Assembly (NCBI GenBank): GCA_937873545.1 | Contig: CALMWI010000051.1 | Coordinates: forward strand, 1-16,478 | Source of the DNA: an uncultured bacterium | GTDB lineage: Bacteria > UBA4055 | Length of the DNA: 16,478 bases | Reading direction: 5' to 3' | In this document: positions 1-8,132 of the stretch, piece after piece | Numbering within the stretch: position 1 is the first letter of the stretch | Layout of the letters: each line of letters opens with the position of its first letter | The notes under the pieces: model-generated | The model's input: the letters and a program-made list of their open reading frames with translations, nothing else | What the model was told of the DNA's origin: nothing | Databases searched by the model: none | Translations under genes and position numbers: made by a program

Positions 1-1
1 C

Positions 2-523
2 CTGCCTTACAAACTCGAATATGCGAAAGTGAAATGGGTAGATCTAAAAAATAATCATATAACCCTGAAATTTCTTGGTGAATTAAAAGAAGAAATTATT
101 CCAAGTGTCAGGACGAAACTCAAATACATTTCAAAAAGATTCAATGAATTTGAGTCTGTAATAAAGGGTGTAGGAGTTTTTAAAGACTTTTATCATCCGA
201 AAGTTCTTTGGCTGGGGTTGCGTAACTGCGAAGAATTTGAAAATATAAAAAACGAGATCGAAAATTCTTTGGGAGACCTCGGTTTTGAAGTTGATTACAG
301 AAAATTCACTCCGCATCTTACCGTCGGCAGATTCAAGGAAACCGGTTCAGTGAAAGAATTACAAAAACTTGTCAATGCTAATCAGGATATGTATTTTCAG
401 GTAATTCCTGTAAAAGAAATAATTCTGTTTGAGAGTCTCTTAAAAAACGAGGGACCGGAATATAAAATAATTGAATCTTTCCCGCTCGGAAAAGAAGAGG
501 AATTCAAAGAATTCAGATTTTAA
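2..523 (+). CDS. thpR: RNA 2',3'-cyclic phosphodiesterase / 2'-5' RNA ligase-like protein (2H family), 5'-truncated
   Basis: The product belongs to the 2H phosphoesterase superfamily. Members hydrolyse 2',3'-cyclic phosphate ends of RNA and show 2'-5' RNA ligase activity in vitro. The two signature HxTx motifs are visible: HITL at nt 56-67, followed by KFLGE as is usual in ThpR, and HLTV at nt 313-324, followed by GRF. They lie about 85 residues apart, normal for the family. A GTG at nt 29 could be read as a start, but the frame is open back to the window edge, and the upstream residues (…AKVKWVDLKNNHITLKFLGE) match the conserved segment just before motif 1. The true start therefore lies outside the window, and only the first few tens of residues should be missing. 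Its TAA overlaps the stop of the convergent uvrB by four bases, with no terminator between them. The family is certain; the physiological substrate is unknown. Confidence 0.88.
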   Translation: MPYKLEYAKVKWVDLKNNHITLKFLGELKEEIIPSVRTKLKYISKRFNEFESVIKGVGVFKDFYHPKVLWLGLRNCEEFENIKNEIENSLGDLGFEVDYRKFTPHLTVGRFKETGSVKELQKLVNANQDMYFQVIPVKEIILFESLLKNEGPEYKIIESFPLGKEEEFKEFRF

Positions 524-2511
524 GATTTCTTAAATAATTTTTCAAGAACAATTATGCGGTCTCTATATTCAGCTGCTTTTTCGAATTCGAGTTTTTCCGC
601 TGCCTCTTCCATAAATGACTCAAGCTCAATTATTTCTTTTCTTAAAGTTTCTTCATCTTTTCCGTATTTTACTTTTTTATCAGATACCTTCAGCAGGTTT
701 TCGTCTTTAATATTTGTAGAATACATGATCTGTTCGGCAGACTTATAAACAGTTTTGGGGATTATTCCGTTTGTCGTGTTAAATTCGATCTGTTTTAGCC
801 TTCTTCTTCTTACTTCTTCTATGCAGTTTTTCATAGAATCTGTGATCTTATCGCCATAAAAAATAACTCTTCCGTTCACATTTCTTGCCGCTCTTCCTGA
901 AGTCTGAAGCAGGGATCTTTTATCTCTTAAAAAACCTTCCCTGTCTGCATCAAGAATACCTATAAGTGAAACTTCAGGCAGATCGAGACCTTCTCTGAGC
1001 AAATTGATGCCGACGAGAACATCAAATTTTCCCAGTCTGAGCTCTCTGATCAGTTTAACTCTCTCCAGAGATAAAATTTCGCTGTGCATATACTCAGCCT
1101 TAATTCCATTCTCTTTTAAAAATTTTGTCAGATCTTCACTCATTCTTTTGGTCAAAGTCGTAACGAGAACTTTTTCCTTTCTTTCAGTTACAAGTCTAAT
1201 CTCTTCCATCAGATCGTCAACCTGTCCTGTCGAAGGCTTTATTATTATCTCTGGATCAAGTATTCCCGTCGGCCTGACTACCTGTTCAATTATGATCCCT
1301 TCGGATTTTGAAAGTTCGTACTCCGAAGGAGTTGCAGAAACATAAAGTGTTCTGCCTGTGATCTGTTCGAACTCATCGAATTTTAAGGGCCTGTTGTCAA
1401 GCGCGGACGGAAGCCTGAACCCATAATCCACCAGAGTGGTTTTTCTGCTTCTGTCGCCATTATACATACCTTTGATCTGCGGTACTGAGACATGCGACTC
1501 GTCAATTATAAGGAGAAAATCATCAGGGAAGAAATCTATCAGGCAGTAAGGTCTCTGACCGGGCTGCCTTCCGGAAATATGCCTGGAGTAATTTTCTATT
1601 CCCGGACAAAAACCCATTTCCCGCATGAACTCAATATCCATTTTTGTTCTGTTCTCGATCCTCTGAGCCTCTACGAGCTGATTATTTTCGTAAAAAAACT
1701 TAACGCGTTCTTTCATCTCCTGTTCAATGTTCGCAACAGCCTTCTGAAGTTTAGGCTGGGTAACGACAAAATGTTTTGCAGGATAAATATTTATTTTATC
1801 AAGCTTCTCGATAATGTTCCCGGTCACATGGTTTATGATCTCGATCTTCTCTACTTCGTCCCCGAATGTATGAATTCTTATTCCGGTGTCGTCATAAGCG
1901 GGGTGAATATCTATTATATCCCCTTTAATTCTGAAATTTCCGTTTGAAAGCTCATAATTATTCCTTTCATACTGCATTTCGACAAGCGAATTGAACAGCT
2001 TATTTCTGTCGATTATATCACCTTTTGTAACTTCGATCGAAAGCTCCTTATAATCTTCAGGTGATCCGAGTCCGTAAATGCAGCTAACCGAGGCGATAAT
2101 TATAACATCATTTCTTGAGATCAGGGAGGAAGTAGCTTTGAGACGCAGTTTTTCTATTTCATCATTTGATGAAGTTGTTTTCTCGATGTAAAGATCGCGT
2201 GAAGGCATATACGCCTCAGGTTGATAGTAGTCATAATAACTTATGAAATATTCGACGGCATTATTCGGAAAGAAGGCTTTAAGTTCTCCGAAAAGCTGCG
2301 CGGCAAGAGTTTTATTGTGTGATATTATCAATGTCGGTTTGTTAAGTTTTTCAATCACATTAGCCATAGTAAATGTTTTTCCACTTCCCGTAACCCCAAG
2401 AAGCGTCTGATATCTGACACCCGAGTTGAAATTTTCTGTAATCTGGCTTATTGCTTCAGGCTGATCGCCCGTCGGCTTAAAAGGTGAAACAAGTTCAAAT
2501 ACTTTTTTCAT
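520..2511 (-). CDS. uvrB: Excinuclease ABC subunit B
   Basis: UvrB is the DNA-damage verification helicase of nucleotide excision repair. It is loaded by UvrA and recruits UvrC for dual incision. Visible in 663 residues: Walker A GVTGSGKT (39-46), the damage-probing beta-hairpin rich in Tyr (YYDYYQPEAYMPSRD, about 92-106), the DESH Walker B box (337-340), helicase motif VI QTSGRAAR (536-543), and a C-terminal UVR motif (about 626-661, EEAAEKLEFEKAAEYRD) for UvrC contact. Length is normal (E. coli 673, B. subtilis 661). I place the start at 2511 because MKKVFELVSPFKPTGDQPEA lines up with the first residues of known UvrB proteins. An in-frame ATG at 2526 would add five residues (MGQRI). Each has a possible Shine-Dalgarno site (GGGA for the inner ATG, GAAGA for the outer), so the choice is not final. 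The gene is divergent from bamA. Confidence 0.97.
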   Translation of the reverse strand: MKKVFELVSPFKPTGDQPEAISQITENFNSGVRYQTLLGVTGSGKTFTMANVIEKLNKPTLIISHNKTLAAQLFGELKAFFPNNAVEYFISYYDYYQPEAYMPSRDLYIEKTTSSNDEIEKLRLKATSSLISRNDVIIIASVSCIYGLGSPEDYKELSIEVTKGDIIDRNKLFNSLVEMQYERNNYELSNGNFRIKGDIIDIHPAYDDTGIRIHTFGDEVEKIEIINHVTGNIIEKLDKINIYPAKHFVVTQPKLQKAVANIEQEMKERVKFFYENNQLVEAQRIENRTKMDIEFMREMGFCPGIENYSRHISGRQPGQRPYCLIDFFPDDFLLIIDESHVSVPQIKGMYNGDRSRKTTLVDYGFRLPSALDNRPLKFDEFEQITGRTLYVSATPSEYELSKSEGIIIEQVVRPTGILDPEIIIKPSTGQVDDLMEEIRLVTERKEKVLVTTLTKRMSEDLTKFLKENGIKAEYMHSEILSLERVKLIRELRLGKFDVLVGINLLREGLDLPEVSLIGILDADREGFLRDKRSLLQTSGRAARNVNGRVIFYGDKITDSMKNCIEEVRRRRLKQIEFNTTNGIIPKTVYKSAEQIMYSTNIKDENLLKVSDKKVKYGKDEETLRKEIIELESFMEEAAEKLEFEKAAEYRDRIIVLEKLFKKS

Positions 2512-2557
2512 AATCCGTTGTCCCATTTACAAAAATCTTCATGAATTTAAGAATTAA

Positions 2558-2591
2558 AATATATTATATCAACTAAGTAAATGAACAAAAT
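2558..2591 (-). promoter_or_regulatory. Candidate uvrB promoter (weak)
   Basis: On the minus strand there is a perfect TATAAT (2568-2563) overlapping a TATATT (2563-2558), in an AT-rich stretch about 50 bp before uvrB. The -35 region is poor: T-rich at about 2591-2586, without a TTG at 17 bp. I see no LexA-type box. The -10 element is clear and the rest is uncertain. Confidence 0.35.
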
Positions 2592-2618
2592 GAAATCATT
2601 ATTCGTATAAGAACGGGC

Positions 2619-2647
2619 TTGACATTTGCATCTTCAAAAGTTAAATT
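2619..2647 (+). promoter_or_regulatory. Promoter for the bamA operon
   Basis: A perfect TTGACA (2619-2624) is followed by a 17-bp spacer and TAAATT (2642-2647). This is one base from the TATATT seen at other promoters in this window. Transcription would start near 2654, leaving a leader of about 30 nt before the bamA start. The 157-bp gap between uvrB and bamA holds this and the opposing uvrB signals. Confidence 0.6.
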
Positions 2648-2683
2648 CCGCATCTGATTAATAATGTATGGAGAAACAGAATT

Positions 2684-5029
2684 TTGAGATACATACCGTT
2701 TATGATTAAATACGAATTGACCGCGCTTATAATATTTTTATGCTTTTCTGTTAGTCTTAAGGCGCAGAAAAATTCAGGTTCATTCGAAATACTTGAAGTA
2801 GTGGTAGAAGGAACTGAAGTTTCGGCAGATGTAGTTAAGATCTCATCCGGGTTATCAAAGGGAAAAGTGATATACGGAGAAGATATTCAGAGCGCGATAA
2901 AAAAATTATGGAAACTTAATCTTTTTTCTGATGTGGCTATAGATGTTACTCAGGCTGAAAGCAACAAAGTATTTCTTAAGATAATCCTGGAAGACTATCC
3001 CAGACTGAACAATGTTAAAGTAACCGGTTACGATGAGTACGGAAAAGATGATATTGAGCCTCTGATAAAACTACAGAAAGGACAGATACTTAAAAGTAAT
3101 AATATAGCTGAAGTCGAAAGATCGATAAAAGATTTTTACAACTCTAAAAATTACCTACTTACAGAGATCGAATCGAAAACTGAGAGAGTAAATGAAAAAC
3201 AGGTCGATCTCACCATAAACATAACTGAAGGCAAGGAAGTATTCATAAAAGAGATTAAATATTTTGGGAATGTTTTTTTTAAAAGCGAAGACCTGTTAGA
3301 CCGGTTCGAGGAAACTCATGAAGACAGATGGTGGCGCGACGGAGAATATAACAGAGAAAAATTTGAAAACGATCTTCAGCTTATGACCGATTACGCAAAG
3401 AACAAAGGATTCAAGGATTTTGAGGTCGTGAAAGATTCGGTTTATTATGACGAAAAAATGGAGAATATTTTTATCGATATAACTGTCAATGAAGGAAATA
3501 AATACTATTTCGGAGAGTCCAGATTCGCGGGCAACAGTCTTTTTTCTAATGAGGAGCTTATCGATGCTCTTGAGTTCGAAAAAGGTGATGATTTCAGTAC
3601 TGAAAAACTTGAAATGTCAATCTATAATAACCTTTCTACGATGTATATGGACAAGGGCTATCTGAGAGCGAATATAATTCCTGAGGAGCAGATGACTGGA
3701 GCGGATACAGTTTCATACCTGTTTAAAATAACTGAAGGAACCCGCGCTAGAATCAGAAAGATAGATTTCGAGGGCAATACCAGAACTAATGAAAAAGTTC
3801 TCCGCAGGGAAATGGATATTTACCCCGGTGACATTTTCAGTAAAACCAAGATTCTCAGAAGCCAGAGAAACGCAATGATACTAAATTACTTTGAAAATGT
3901 TGTTCCTGACATGAAGCCGGTTGACGATAAAGAGGTCGATCTTGTTTTCTCGATAAAAGAGAAACCTACAGAGCAGGCACAGACTTCAATAGCCTATTCA
4001 GAAGCTGATGGTTTTATAGGATCTGTGGGACTGGTTTTCAATAATTTCTCATTCCAGCATCCTTTCGCTCAGGGTGACGGTCAGCAGCTTTCTACAAACA
4101 TTGAATTCGGGAAAGATTACTATAAATACACTCTTAGCGTCGAAGAGCCGTGGCTTTATGACACCCCGACTATGGTCGGGCTGAGCGGCAACTACCAGAA
4201 TCGTGACGATTCATACTCGGATACGCAGATAATCAGCGGAGTTCTGAAACTGGGCAGAAGATTCGCATGGAGCGACAACTGGATGAGGGGTCTATGGTAT
4301 TATTCTATCGACAGGATCAAATATACTAATATTAGCGATAATGCGCCTGACCAGTATGAGCTTTTCGAAGGAAAAACAATAATTTCATCATCTTTGACAG
4401 AGTATCTGATTAGAGACAGCAGGGACAGAGCAGACTTCCCTACTAGAGGTTCGAACATTACCCTTATGACCAAACTTGCGGGAGGAATACTCGGCGGCGA
4501 CGAAGAATTTCATAAGCATAAGCTCGATATGAAATGGTATCAGCCGCTCGTTCAGAACAGATTCGTACTTTATTCTCAATTCGTTGTGGGGCTTATGGAC
4601 AAGCTGAAGGAATCATCATATATCAGCTCAAGAGAGTATTTCTATCTCGGCGGAGGAGGATTGTCCGGCGGTGAACCACTAAGGGGTTACGACGAAAATT
4701 CGGTCGGCCCGTATGAAAGCGGATATTTTGTCGGCGGAAGAAATCTTTTTAAAACATCATTTGAACTTAGGCTCAAACTTGTAGAAACACCTATGCTTAT
4801 ATATTCTCTTGCATATTTCGATGCGGGAAATCTGTGGAGAGACTATACCGAGGTCAGTTTATTCGACCTTCGAAAAGGCGCAGGGCTTGGTGTCAGGATA
4901 AATGTCCCAATGCTCGGGATGATGGGGCTCGATGTAGGTTACGGATTTGATTATTTTGAAAGTTTCGGAAAAAAGGCTGACTGGTCGGAACAGCTCAGAA
5001 CCCATTTCAGGATGGGAACTAATTTATAA
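2684..5029 (+). CDS. bamA: Outer membrane protein assembly factor BamA
   Basis: BamA is the central Omp85 protein that folds and inserts beta-barrel proteins into the outer membrane. A signal peptide (MIKYELTALIIFLCFSVSLKAQ) is followed by five POTRA domains at about residues 34-105, 106-183, 186-272, 274-352 and 355-428, each with the beta-alpha-alpha-beta-beta pattern and a conserved Gly-Asn/Gly-Thr turn. The barrel covers about 430-781. The loop-6 signature (V/L)RG(F/Y) appears as LRGY at 666-669. The total of 781 residues is close to E. coli BamA (810). The start given is TTG at 2684, with GGAG at 2670-2673. An internal ATG at 2702 removes six residues, leaves a cleaner signal peptide and is an equally good start. 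The C-terminus ends FRMGTNL, with Leu where most outer membrane barrels end in Phe or Trp. First gene of an operon with the Skp-like chaperone 23 bp downstream, the classic bamA-skp order. Confidence 0.95.
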   Translation: MRYIPFMIKYELTALIIFLCFSVSLKAQKNSGSFEILEVVVEGTEVSADVVKISSGLSKGKVIYGEDIQSAIKKLWKLNLFSDVAIDVTQAESNKVFLKIILEDYPRLNNVKVTGYDEYGKDDIEPLIKLQKGQILKSNNIAEVERSIKDFYNSKNYLLTEIESKTERVNEKQVDLTINITEGKEVFIKEIKYFGNVFFKSEDLLDRFEETHEDRWWRDGEYNREKFENDLQLMTDYAKNKGFKDFEVVKDSVYYDEKMENIFIDITVNEGNKYYFGESRFAGNSLFSNEELIDALEFEKGDDFSTEKLEMSIYNNLSTMYMDKGYLRANIIPEEQMTGADTVSYLFKITEGTRARIRKIDFEGNTRTNEKVLRREMDIYPGDIFSKTKILRSQRNAMILNYFENVVPDMKPVDDKEVDLVFSIKEKPTEQAQTSIAYSEADGFIGSVGLVFNNFSFQHPFAQGDGQQLSTNIEFGKDYYKYTLSVEEPWLYDTPTMVGLSGNYQNRDDSYSDTQIISGVLKLGRRFAWSDNWMRGLWYYSIDRIKYTNISDNAPDQYELFEGKTIISSSLTEYLIRDSRDRADFPTRGSNITLMTKLAGGILGGDEEFHKHKLDMKWYQPLVQNRFVLYSQFVVGLMDKLKESSYISSREYFYLGGGGLSGGEPLRGYDENSVGPYESGYFVGGRNLFKTSFELRLKLVETPMLIYSLAYFDAGNLWRDYTEVSLFDLRKGAGLGVRINVPMLGMMGLDVGYGFDYFESFGKKADWSEQLRTHFRMGTNL

Positions 5030-5052
5030 AAAACCAAAAGGGAGAAAATAAA

Positions 5053-5556
5053 ATGAAGAAAATGGTAACTGTAATGATGCTGATAGCGTCAATGGTGGTC
5101 TTTGCAGAAATGAAATTCGGGTATATCAATTCAGATAAAGTTCTTGCAGAGTACAACGAGGCAAAAAAAGCGAAGGAACAGCTTGCGAAATGGAATAAAG
5201 ATATGGAGGCCAAAGCTGTAACGATGGAAAAGGAGATACAGGCTCTGGAAGAGGAGATAAAAAACATGTCCGTGATGGTTTCAGAAGAAAAAAGGAACGA
5301 AAAGATGGCTGAAGGACAGAAAAAGCTTCAGGAATATTACCAATATAAAGACAAAGTATGGGGTCAGAACGGAGATTTTTACAAAAAAAATAACGAACTC
5401 ATGCAGCCCGTGATCGACAAAATAAATCAGGTCATAAAGCAGGTCTCGGAAAAAGAAAAATATGATTTTGTATGCGACGCGAATACCGGTACGCTTCTTT
5501 ATTCAAAACCTGAGTATGAAATGACAGACAGAATAATAAAAGAACTTAATAAATAA
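5053..5556 (+). CDS. skp: Periplasmic chaperone, Skp/OmpH family
   Basis: Skp forms a jellyfish-shaped trimer that carries unfolded outer membrane proteins across the periplasm to BamA. The 167-residue product starts with a signal peptide (MKKMVTVMMLIASMVVFA, cleavage probably after FAE or just before). A short beta strand with the family motif follows (MKFGYINSDKVLAEYNEAK). Then comes a long charged coiled coil, about residues 37-115, rich in Glu, Lys and Gln, which would form the two-helix tentacle. A C-terminal segment closes the body (YDFVCDANTGTLLYSKPEYEMTDRIIKELNK region). Length is typical. The Shine-Dalgarno site GGGAG lies about 9 nt before ATG. It sits between bamA and the TlpA-like lipoprotein gene, 23 and 18 bp away, so it is almost certainly co-transcribed with both. 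Confidence 0.92.
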   Translation: MKKMVTVMMLIASMVVFAEMKFGYINSDKVLAEYNEAKKAKEQLAKWNKDMEAKAVTMEKEIQALEEEIKNMSVMVSEEKRNEKMAEGQKKLQEYYQYKDKVWGQNGDFYKKNNELMQPVIDKINQVIKQVSEKEKYDFVCDANTGTLLYSKPEYEMTDRIIKELNK

Positions 5557-5574
5557 AACAGCGGGAAAATTAGA

Positions 5575-7050
5575 ATGTTTGAAAAAATCAGGATGTGTTT
5601 TCTGGTCGTAGCTGTGCTGATATCGGTTTCCAGCTGCTCGAAGAAAAAAGATCTGACTACAGATGAATTTATAGCTGATCTGATCAGTGATGTCGAGATA
5701 GATCTTTCAAAGATCAACAGAGAGGTCGTAGTTCAGACAGAGGCCGATAAAGCTCTTAAAAGCTATAAAGATGACTATGTTGAGCTTCAGAAGGATATCG
5801 ATTCGCTGATAGAAAAATATCCGGATTCATATGATATGAAAGCTATAAAGATAAATATTCTGAGATCAACAAGACAGGATAAGGAATATGTTGATGAGCT
5901 TTATAAAAAAGACAGCCTTAAATCTCATAATCAATTCCTGTACGGAACCAGCCTTGAACCGTTTGCGGGCAAAGAGTATTTTGTAAAGATGATAAAGCAG
6001 AAAAAAGATGATCCGTTCGGATATCTGGGATTAGCTTTCGCGCACCTTTTCGCGAGAACAGAGGATATGCAGATACCGGCCAAGCTGGCATATCTGTCAA
6101 TTTTAAAAGATCATACAATTGACGATTCATTCGAAGTGTTAAGCTATCTTTTCAGATCTTTAAACAGAACTGAAGACCTTGCGATGCTTAACGGTATTAT
6201 GCTTGTTAAAGATCCTTCAAGTTTAAGTGCTTTCGAGAACCTTTTCTATTACTATTATGACAAGGATCAGAAGGATAAGGCGAAAGATCTTCTTGAAACT
6301 TATATGAAGAATAATCCATATATATTAAGTAACGCTAACATAGCAGAAAGGTATATGGATCTTGAAATCAATGATATTTCTGCGGATTATATTGCCCGTT
6401 CAAGAGCTGCAAACGAGACAGATCCGATGGTTGATTTTATTGATGCAAAGCTTAAAATCATGTCTGGAAATATTTCAGACGGTCTTCCGCTGCTTGAGAA
6501 ATACTGCAGCGTAAACTCCGGTGACAGAAATCTGGTCTATAGAATTACCGATGATGTGTTTGTCGAAAAGCTTATTAATGAAAAAAAATACATTACTCTC
6601 CTGAAGAAAATCGAGGGTGATGCTCCGACAATCGGAGACAAATTGCCTGATCTTAAGGGTAAACAGCTTGACGGTTCTGATTTTAACGTCGCTGAATTCA
6701 GCGGAAAAGTATTTCTTATCGATTTTTGGGCGGAATGGTGCTCTCCCTGCAAAATGGAGATGCCGAATGTTATAGCCGTTTACAATGAGCTTAACCCGAA
6801 AGGATTCGAAATAATCGGTGTAAATCTTGATGAGATAAAAGAAAACGCACAGAAGTATGTTACAGATAATCAGATAAAATGGAAGCATATCTACAGCGGT
6901 CAGGGTTGGAAAGACGAAAATGTTTCCAGCTATAAAGTTCAGGGGATACCGGCTACATTTCTGATCGATAAAAAAGGTGTTATAAGATACAAGAACATAC
7001 GTGGAAAGGAACTTTTGTCAGAAAAAGTATCAAAGCTTTTATCTGAATAA
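5575..7050 (+). CDS. Lipoprotein with helical-repeat N-terminus and TlpA-like thioredoxin domain
   Basis: Likely a membrane-anchored thiol-disulfide oxidoreductase acting outside the cytoplasm. The N-terminus is a lipoprotein signal (MFEKIRMCFLVVAVLISVSSC) with the acylated Cys at 21. Residues about 30-345 are helical and look like degenerate TPR-type pairs, though I cannot assign exact repeats. Residues about 350-491 are a TlpA/ResA/AhpC-like thioredoxin fold. It has the active site WCSPC (388-392), DFWAEW before it, and the cis-proline loop GIPATFLID with Pro459. Reduction of periplasmic cysteines, cytochrome c maturation or disulfide repair are all possible; the sequence does not choose between them. 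The Shine-Dalgarno site is weak (GGGA). It lies 18 bp after skp, so it may serve folding of exported proteins along with BamA and Skp (inference). This helical-plus-Trx lipoprotein layout is common in Bacteroidetes-like organisms. Confidence 0.85.
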   Translation: MFEKIRMCFLVVAVLISVSSCSKKKDLTTDEFIADLISDVEIDLSKINREVVVQTEADKALKSYKDDYVELQKDIDSLIEKYPDSYDMKAIKINILRSTRQDKEYVDELYKKDSLKSHNQFLYGTSLEPFAGKEYFVKMIKQKKDDPFGYLGLAFAHLFARTEDMQIPAKLAYLSILKDHTIDDSFEVLSYLFRSLNRTEDLAMLNGIMLVKDPSSLSAFENLFYYYYDKDQKDKAKDLLETYMKNNPYILSNANIAERYMDLEINDISADYIARSRAANETDPMVDFIDAKLKIMSGNISDGLPLLEKYCSVNSGDRNLVYRITDDVFVEKLINEKKYITLLKKIEGDAPTIGDKLPDLKGKQLDGSDFNVAEFSGKVFLIDFWAEWCSPCKMEMPNVIAVYNELNPKGFEIIGVNLDEIKENAQKYVTDNQIKWKHIYSGQGWKDENVSSYKVQGIPATFLIDKKGVIRYKNIRGKELLSEKVSKLLSE

Positions 7051-7073
7051 TGAAAGGTTGCTGATTTTAACCG

Positions 7074-7146
7074 GCCGCTATAGCTTAGCTGGTAGAGCAA
7101 TGCTTTCGTAAAGCAGAGGTCGAAGGTTCGAATCCTTTTAGCGGCA
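7074..7146 (+). tRNA. tRNA-Thr (anticodon CGU)
   Basis: A full cloverleaf of 73 nt. The acceptor stem is GCCGCTA (7074-7080) paired with TAGCGGC (7139-7145), with discriminator A at 7146. The D arm is GCTT/GAGC with AGCTGGTA loop. The anticodon arm (7100-7116) has loop TTCGTAA and anticodon CGT at 7107-7109, which reads ACG (Thr). The variable loop is AGGTC, and the T arm has loop TTCGAAT. The first base pair of the anticodon stem is an A-G mismatch, which is tolerable. The 3' CCA is not encoded (ACAG follows) and must be added by CCA-adding enzyme. It lies 23 bp after the TlpA-like gene and could be processed from the bamA operon transcript. Confidence 0.95.
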
Positions 7147-7168
7147 CAGTTATTTTGATAAAATATTC

Positions 7169-7197
7169 TTTTATTAAATTATGGAATTCATTATATT
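7169..7197 (+). promoter_or_regulatory. Candidate promoter for yitT-like gene
   Basis: TATATT (7192-7197) has TTTTAT (7169-7174) 17 bp upstream. The -10 box equals that at other promoters in this window; the -35 is poor. A start near 7204 would give a short leader with GGAG before the ATG at 7225. An A/T-only inverted repeat (7154-7163 with 7169-7178) overlaps the -35. Confidence 0.35.
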
Positions 7198-7224
7198 ACG
7201 CGCATAACAGACGGAGATATTAAT

Positions 7225-8115
7225 ATGTTTCTTTTTTCAGATTATAAAGCTTTTTCGAAAAACGGGATAAAAGATATTTTAATGGTCCTGACCGGTTCTA
7301 TAATAATGGCTTCAGGTTATGTTTTTTTTGTAGTACCCTACAAAATAATTCCCGGAGGTGTTTACGGTATAGCTATAATCCTTCATCATACTCTGGGTCT
7401 GCCGACAGGAACGATGGGACTAATAATGAATATACCATTAATATATTGGGGAGTAAAAGAACTCGGACCCAAGTTCGGATGGCGAACAATATTGGGAATG
7501 ACAGTGACTTCGGCTTTCATTGATCTGATAACTATAGTTTGGGGAGATAAACCTCTGATAGAAAATGAACTTCTGCTCTCCGCACTTTACGGTGGTGTTA
7601 TGATAGGAGCAGGCCTTGCTTTTATTTTTAAAGCTAAAGCTACAACAGGAGGCTCCGATATTATAGCTCAGATAGCTTACAAGAAATCGAGAATGCCGAT
7701 GGGACAACTATTGATCCTGATCGACAGCCTCGTTGTCGTTGTTGCAGTTCTGGTGTTCAGAGATATAAAACTTGCTCTTTATGCGATAATAACGATCTAT
7801 ACCACGGGTCAGGTAGTAGATTCTATTACGGGAGGAATGAATTACCGGAAAGGAGCTTTTATAGTATCTAAGAAGTACAATGAAATCGGAGATTTTATAA
7901 TAAAGAAATTAAGAAGAGGAGCGACATATTTTCATAGTAGAGGAATTTATAAAAATGATGAGAAGGAAGTAATCTTCACTGCATTAACAAGAAGAGAACT
8001 GGCGGCTCTTCAAGAGAAGATAAGGCTAATAGATCCGGATGCGTTTATGACTATAATAGACATTCGAGATGTAAGGGGCGAAGGATTTAAACCTTTTGAT
8101 GATGATTCAATTTAA
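7225..8115 (+). CDS. YitT family membrane protein (DUF161 + DUF2179)
   Basis: A 296-residue integral membrane protein of the YitT/YpjC/YqfU family, whose transport function is not established. About five to six membrane segments are visible in residues 15-205 (for example 18-40, 46-76, 86-106, 117-137, 160-178 and 181-200). The family's Gly-rich turns PGGVYGIA (43-50) and ATTGGSDIIA (139-148) are both present. Residues about 225-285 form the soluble DUF2179 domain (GATYFHSRGIY…; ITxLxRRE-like ALTRREL; DPDAFMTIIDIRDVRGEGF). Length and domain order are standard. The ATG follows CGGAG. The hslO gene starts 17 bp after the stop, so the two probably form one transcript. Function cannot be stated beyond the family. 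Confidence 0.9.
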   Translation: MFLFSDYKAFSKNGIKDILMVLTGSIIMASGYVFFVVPYKIIPGGVYGIAIILHHTLGLPTGTMGLIMNIPLIYWGVKELGPKFGWRTILGMTVTSAFIDLITIVWGDKPLIENELLLSALYGGVMIGAGLAFIFKAKATTGGSDIIAQIAYKKSRMPMGQLLILIDSLVVVVAVLVFRDIKLALYAIITIYTTGQVVDSITGGMNYRKGAFIVSKKYNEIGDFIIKKLRRGATYFHSRGIYKNDEKEVIFTALTRRELAALQEKIRLIDPDAFMTIIDIRDVRGEGFKPFDDDSI

Positions 8116-8132
8116 AAATATCAGAGGCGTAA

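Noticed and set aside
29..31. GTG as the start of the ThpR-like protein
   Set aside because: The frame stays open to the window edge and the residues before it fit the conserved region upstream of the first HxTx motif, so the gene is truncated by the window rather than starting here.
1492..1947. Long plus-strand ORF opposite uvrB (151 codons)
   Set aside because: It lies wholly within the antisense of a conserved gene, has no domain or RBS support and is a shadow ORF.
7154..7178. Inverted repeat after tRNA-Thr as a terminator
   Set aside because: The stem is almost only A/T with a G-T wobble and there is no T-run after it; more likely chance in AT-rich sequence.
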